Shown here one piece after another: positions 52,060-52,337 of a stretch of 52,337 bases of DNA (position 1 is its first letter; each line of letters opens with the position of its first letter). The position numbers were made by a program, and so were the translations under genes. Location of the stretch: contig PLNF01000098.1 of the NCBI GenBank assembly GCA_003141715.1, forward strand, positions 1 through 52,337, written 5' to 3'. Under the pieces are notes generated by a model. The model did no database searches, had not been told where the DNA came from, and worked only from the letters and a program-made list of their open reading frames with translations. The DNA comes from Bacteroidales bacterium (GTDB lineage: Bacteria > Bacteroidota > Bacteroidia > Bacteroidales > VadinHA17).

Positions 52060-52337
52060 TTTGTTTATAAAGGTTTTTATATAATGTAAATAAAATTTTC
52101 CAGAATGATTGTGGTATCTACGTTATAGATTCAAACTAATAAATAGCTTAAAGTTACTTATTGTCAGGATAGGTGTTTAAACTAAGGATTATGCTTTAAT
52201 TCTAATCGACTAATATCGAAAAAGCTGGATGTGCTACTTTTGCCAAGAGAGTAAGTCTAAACTACTCCCCATTTTTAGGACCACTATTCCTCTTTTCTTA
52301 ATTGATAATAATACTTCTTATGATGATGTAAATACGT

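Overview
The window looks like AT-rich chromosomal DNA of a member of the Bacteroidota. The clues are indirect: few strong Shine-Dalgarno sites, a near-perfect Bacteroidota promoter (TTTG-N19-TATATTTG, minus strand, 52029-52059), several other TAnnTTTG -7 boxes, a PrimPol/VirE-type element replication gene, and many short orphan genes in accessory DNA. No rRNA, tRNA or housekeeping marker is present, so the lineage below phylum level is open.

Region 1 (1-7.2 kb) is the edge of a mobile or integrated element. A minus-strand run encodes a small RHH-like protein, a PrimPol plus VirE/D5-type helicase, two related ~215-aa proteins with SSB-like C-terminal motifs, small accessory proteins, and the start of a GHKL/topoisomerase VI B-like ATPase that leaves the window. 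Upstream are an XRE regulator, three sets of inverted repeats that look like origin, structured RNA or recombination sites, and a serine resolvase.

Region 2 (7.1-16.9 kb) is a 9.4-kb accessory block bounded by two direct copies of a ~315-bp repeat. Each copy begins with the last codons of a resolvase gene and contains a 180-bp non-coding core that is identical in both. Inside are two WYL regulators, a wHTH-AAA+ ATPase, a low-molecular-weight phosphatase-like protein, and a string of short unrecognised genes, some broken.

Region 3 (16.9-25.6 kb) holds a minus-strand operon of a 133-aa protein and three paralogous BCS1-like AAA+ ATPases, the last with a degenerate Walker A. A stretch of gene remnants follows. 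Then comes a candidate radical-SAM RiPP cassette: a Cys/Gly-rich 65-aa precursor, a terminator-like hairpin, a PqqD-rSAM-SPASM maturase, two small proteins and an amidohydrolase. A second copy of the 133-aa gene lies on its far side.

Region 4 (26.0-31.5 kb) has a STAND-like ATPase with eleven ~40-aa TPR units, an HELGH membrane protease-like protein and a small membrane protein.

Region 5 (31.9-51.9 kb) is the most striking. Two convergent operons meet at a bidirectional terminator. The plus-strand operon encodes two lipoproteins (one with a vWA-like segment), a 3-TM protein, a tubulin/FtsZ-like GTPase, a 1144-aa protein with an actin/Hsp70-type ATPase domain, a PP2C phosphatase, a degenerate actin/Hsp70-like protein, a membrane Ser/Thr kinase and a membrane Ser/Thr kinase with MORN repeats. 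The minus-strand operon encodes a third Ser/Thr kinase, a membrane coiled-coil protein, a soluble coiled-coil protein and a bactofilin-like protein. All three kinases carry repeated (G)SGF motifs in a linker before the kinase domain, which ties the two operons together. My inference is a kinase/phosphatase-controlled, envelope-linked assembly built from tubulin-, actin- and bactofilin-type parts.
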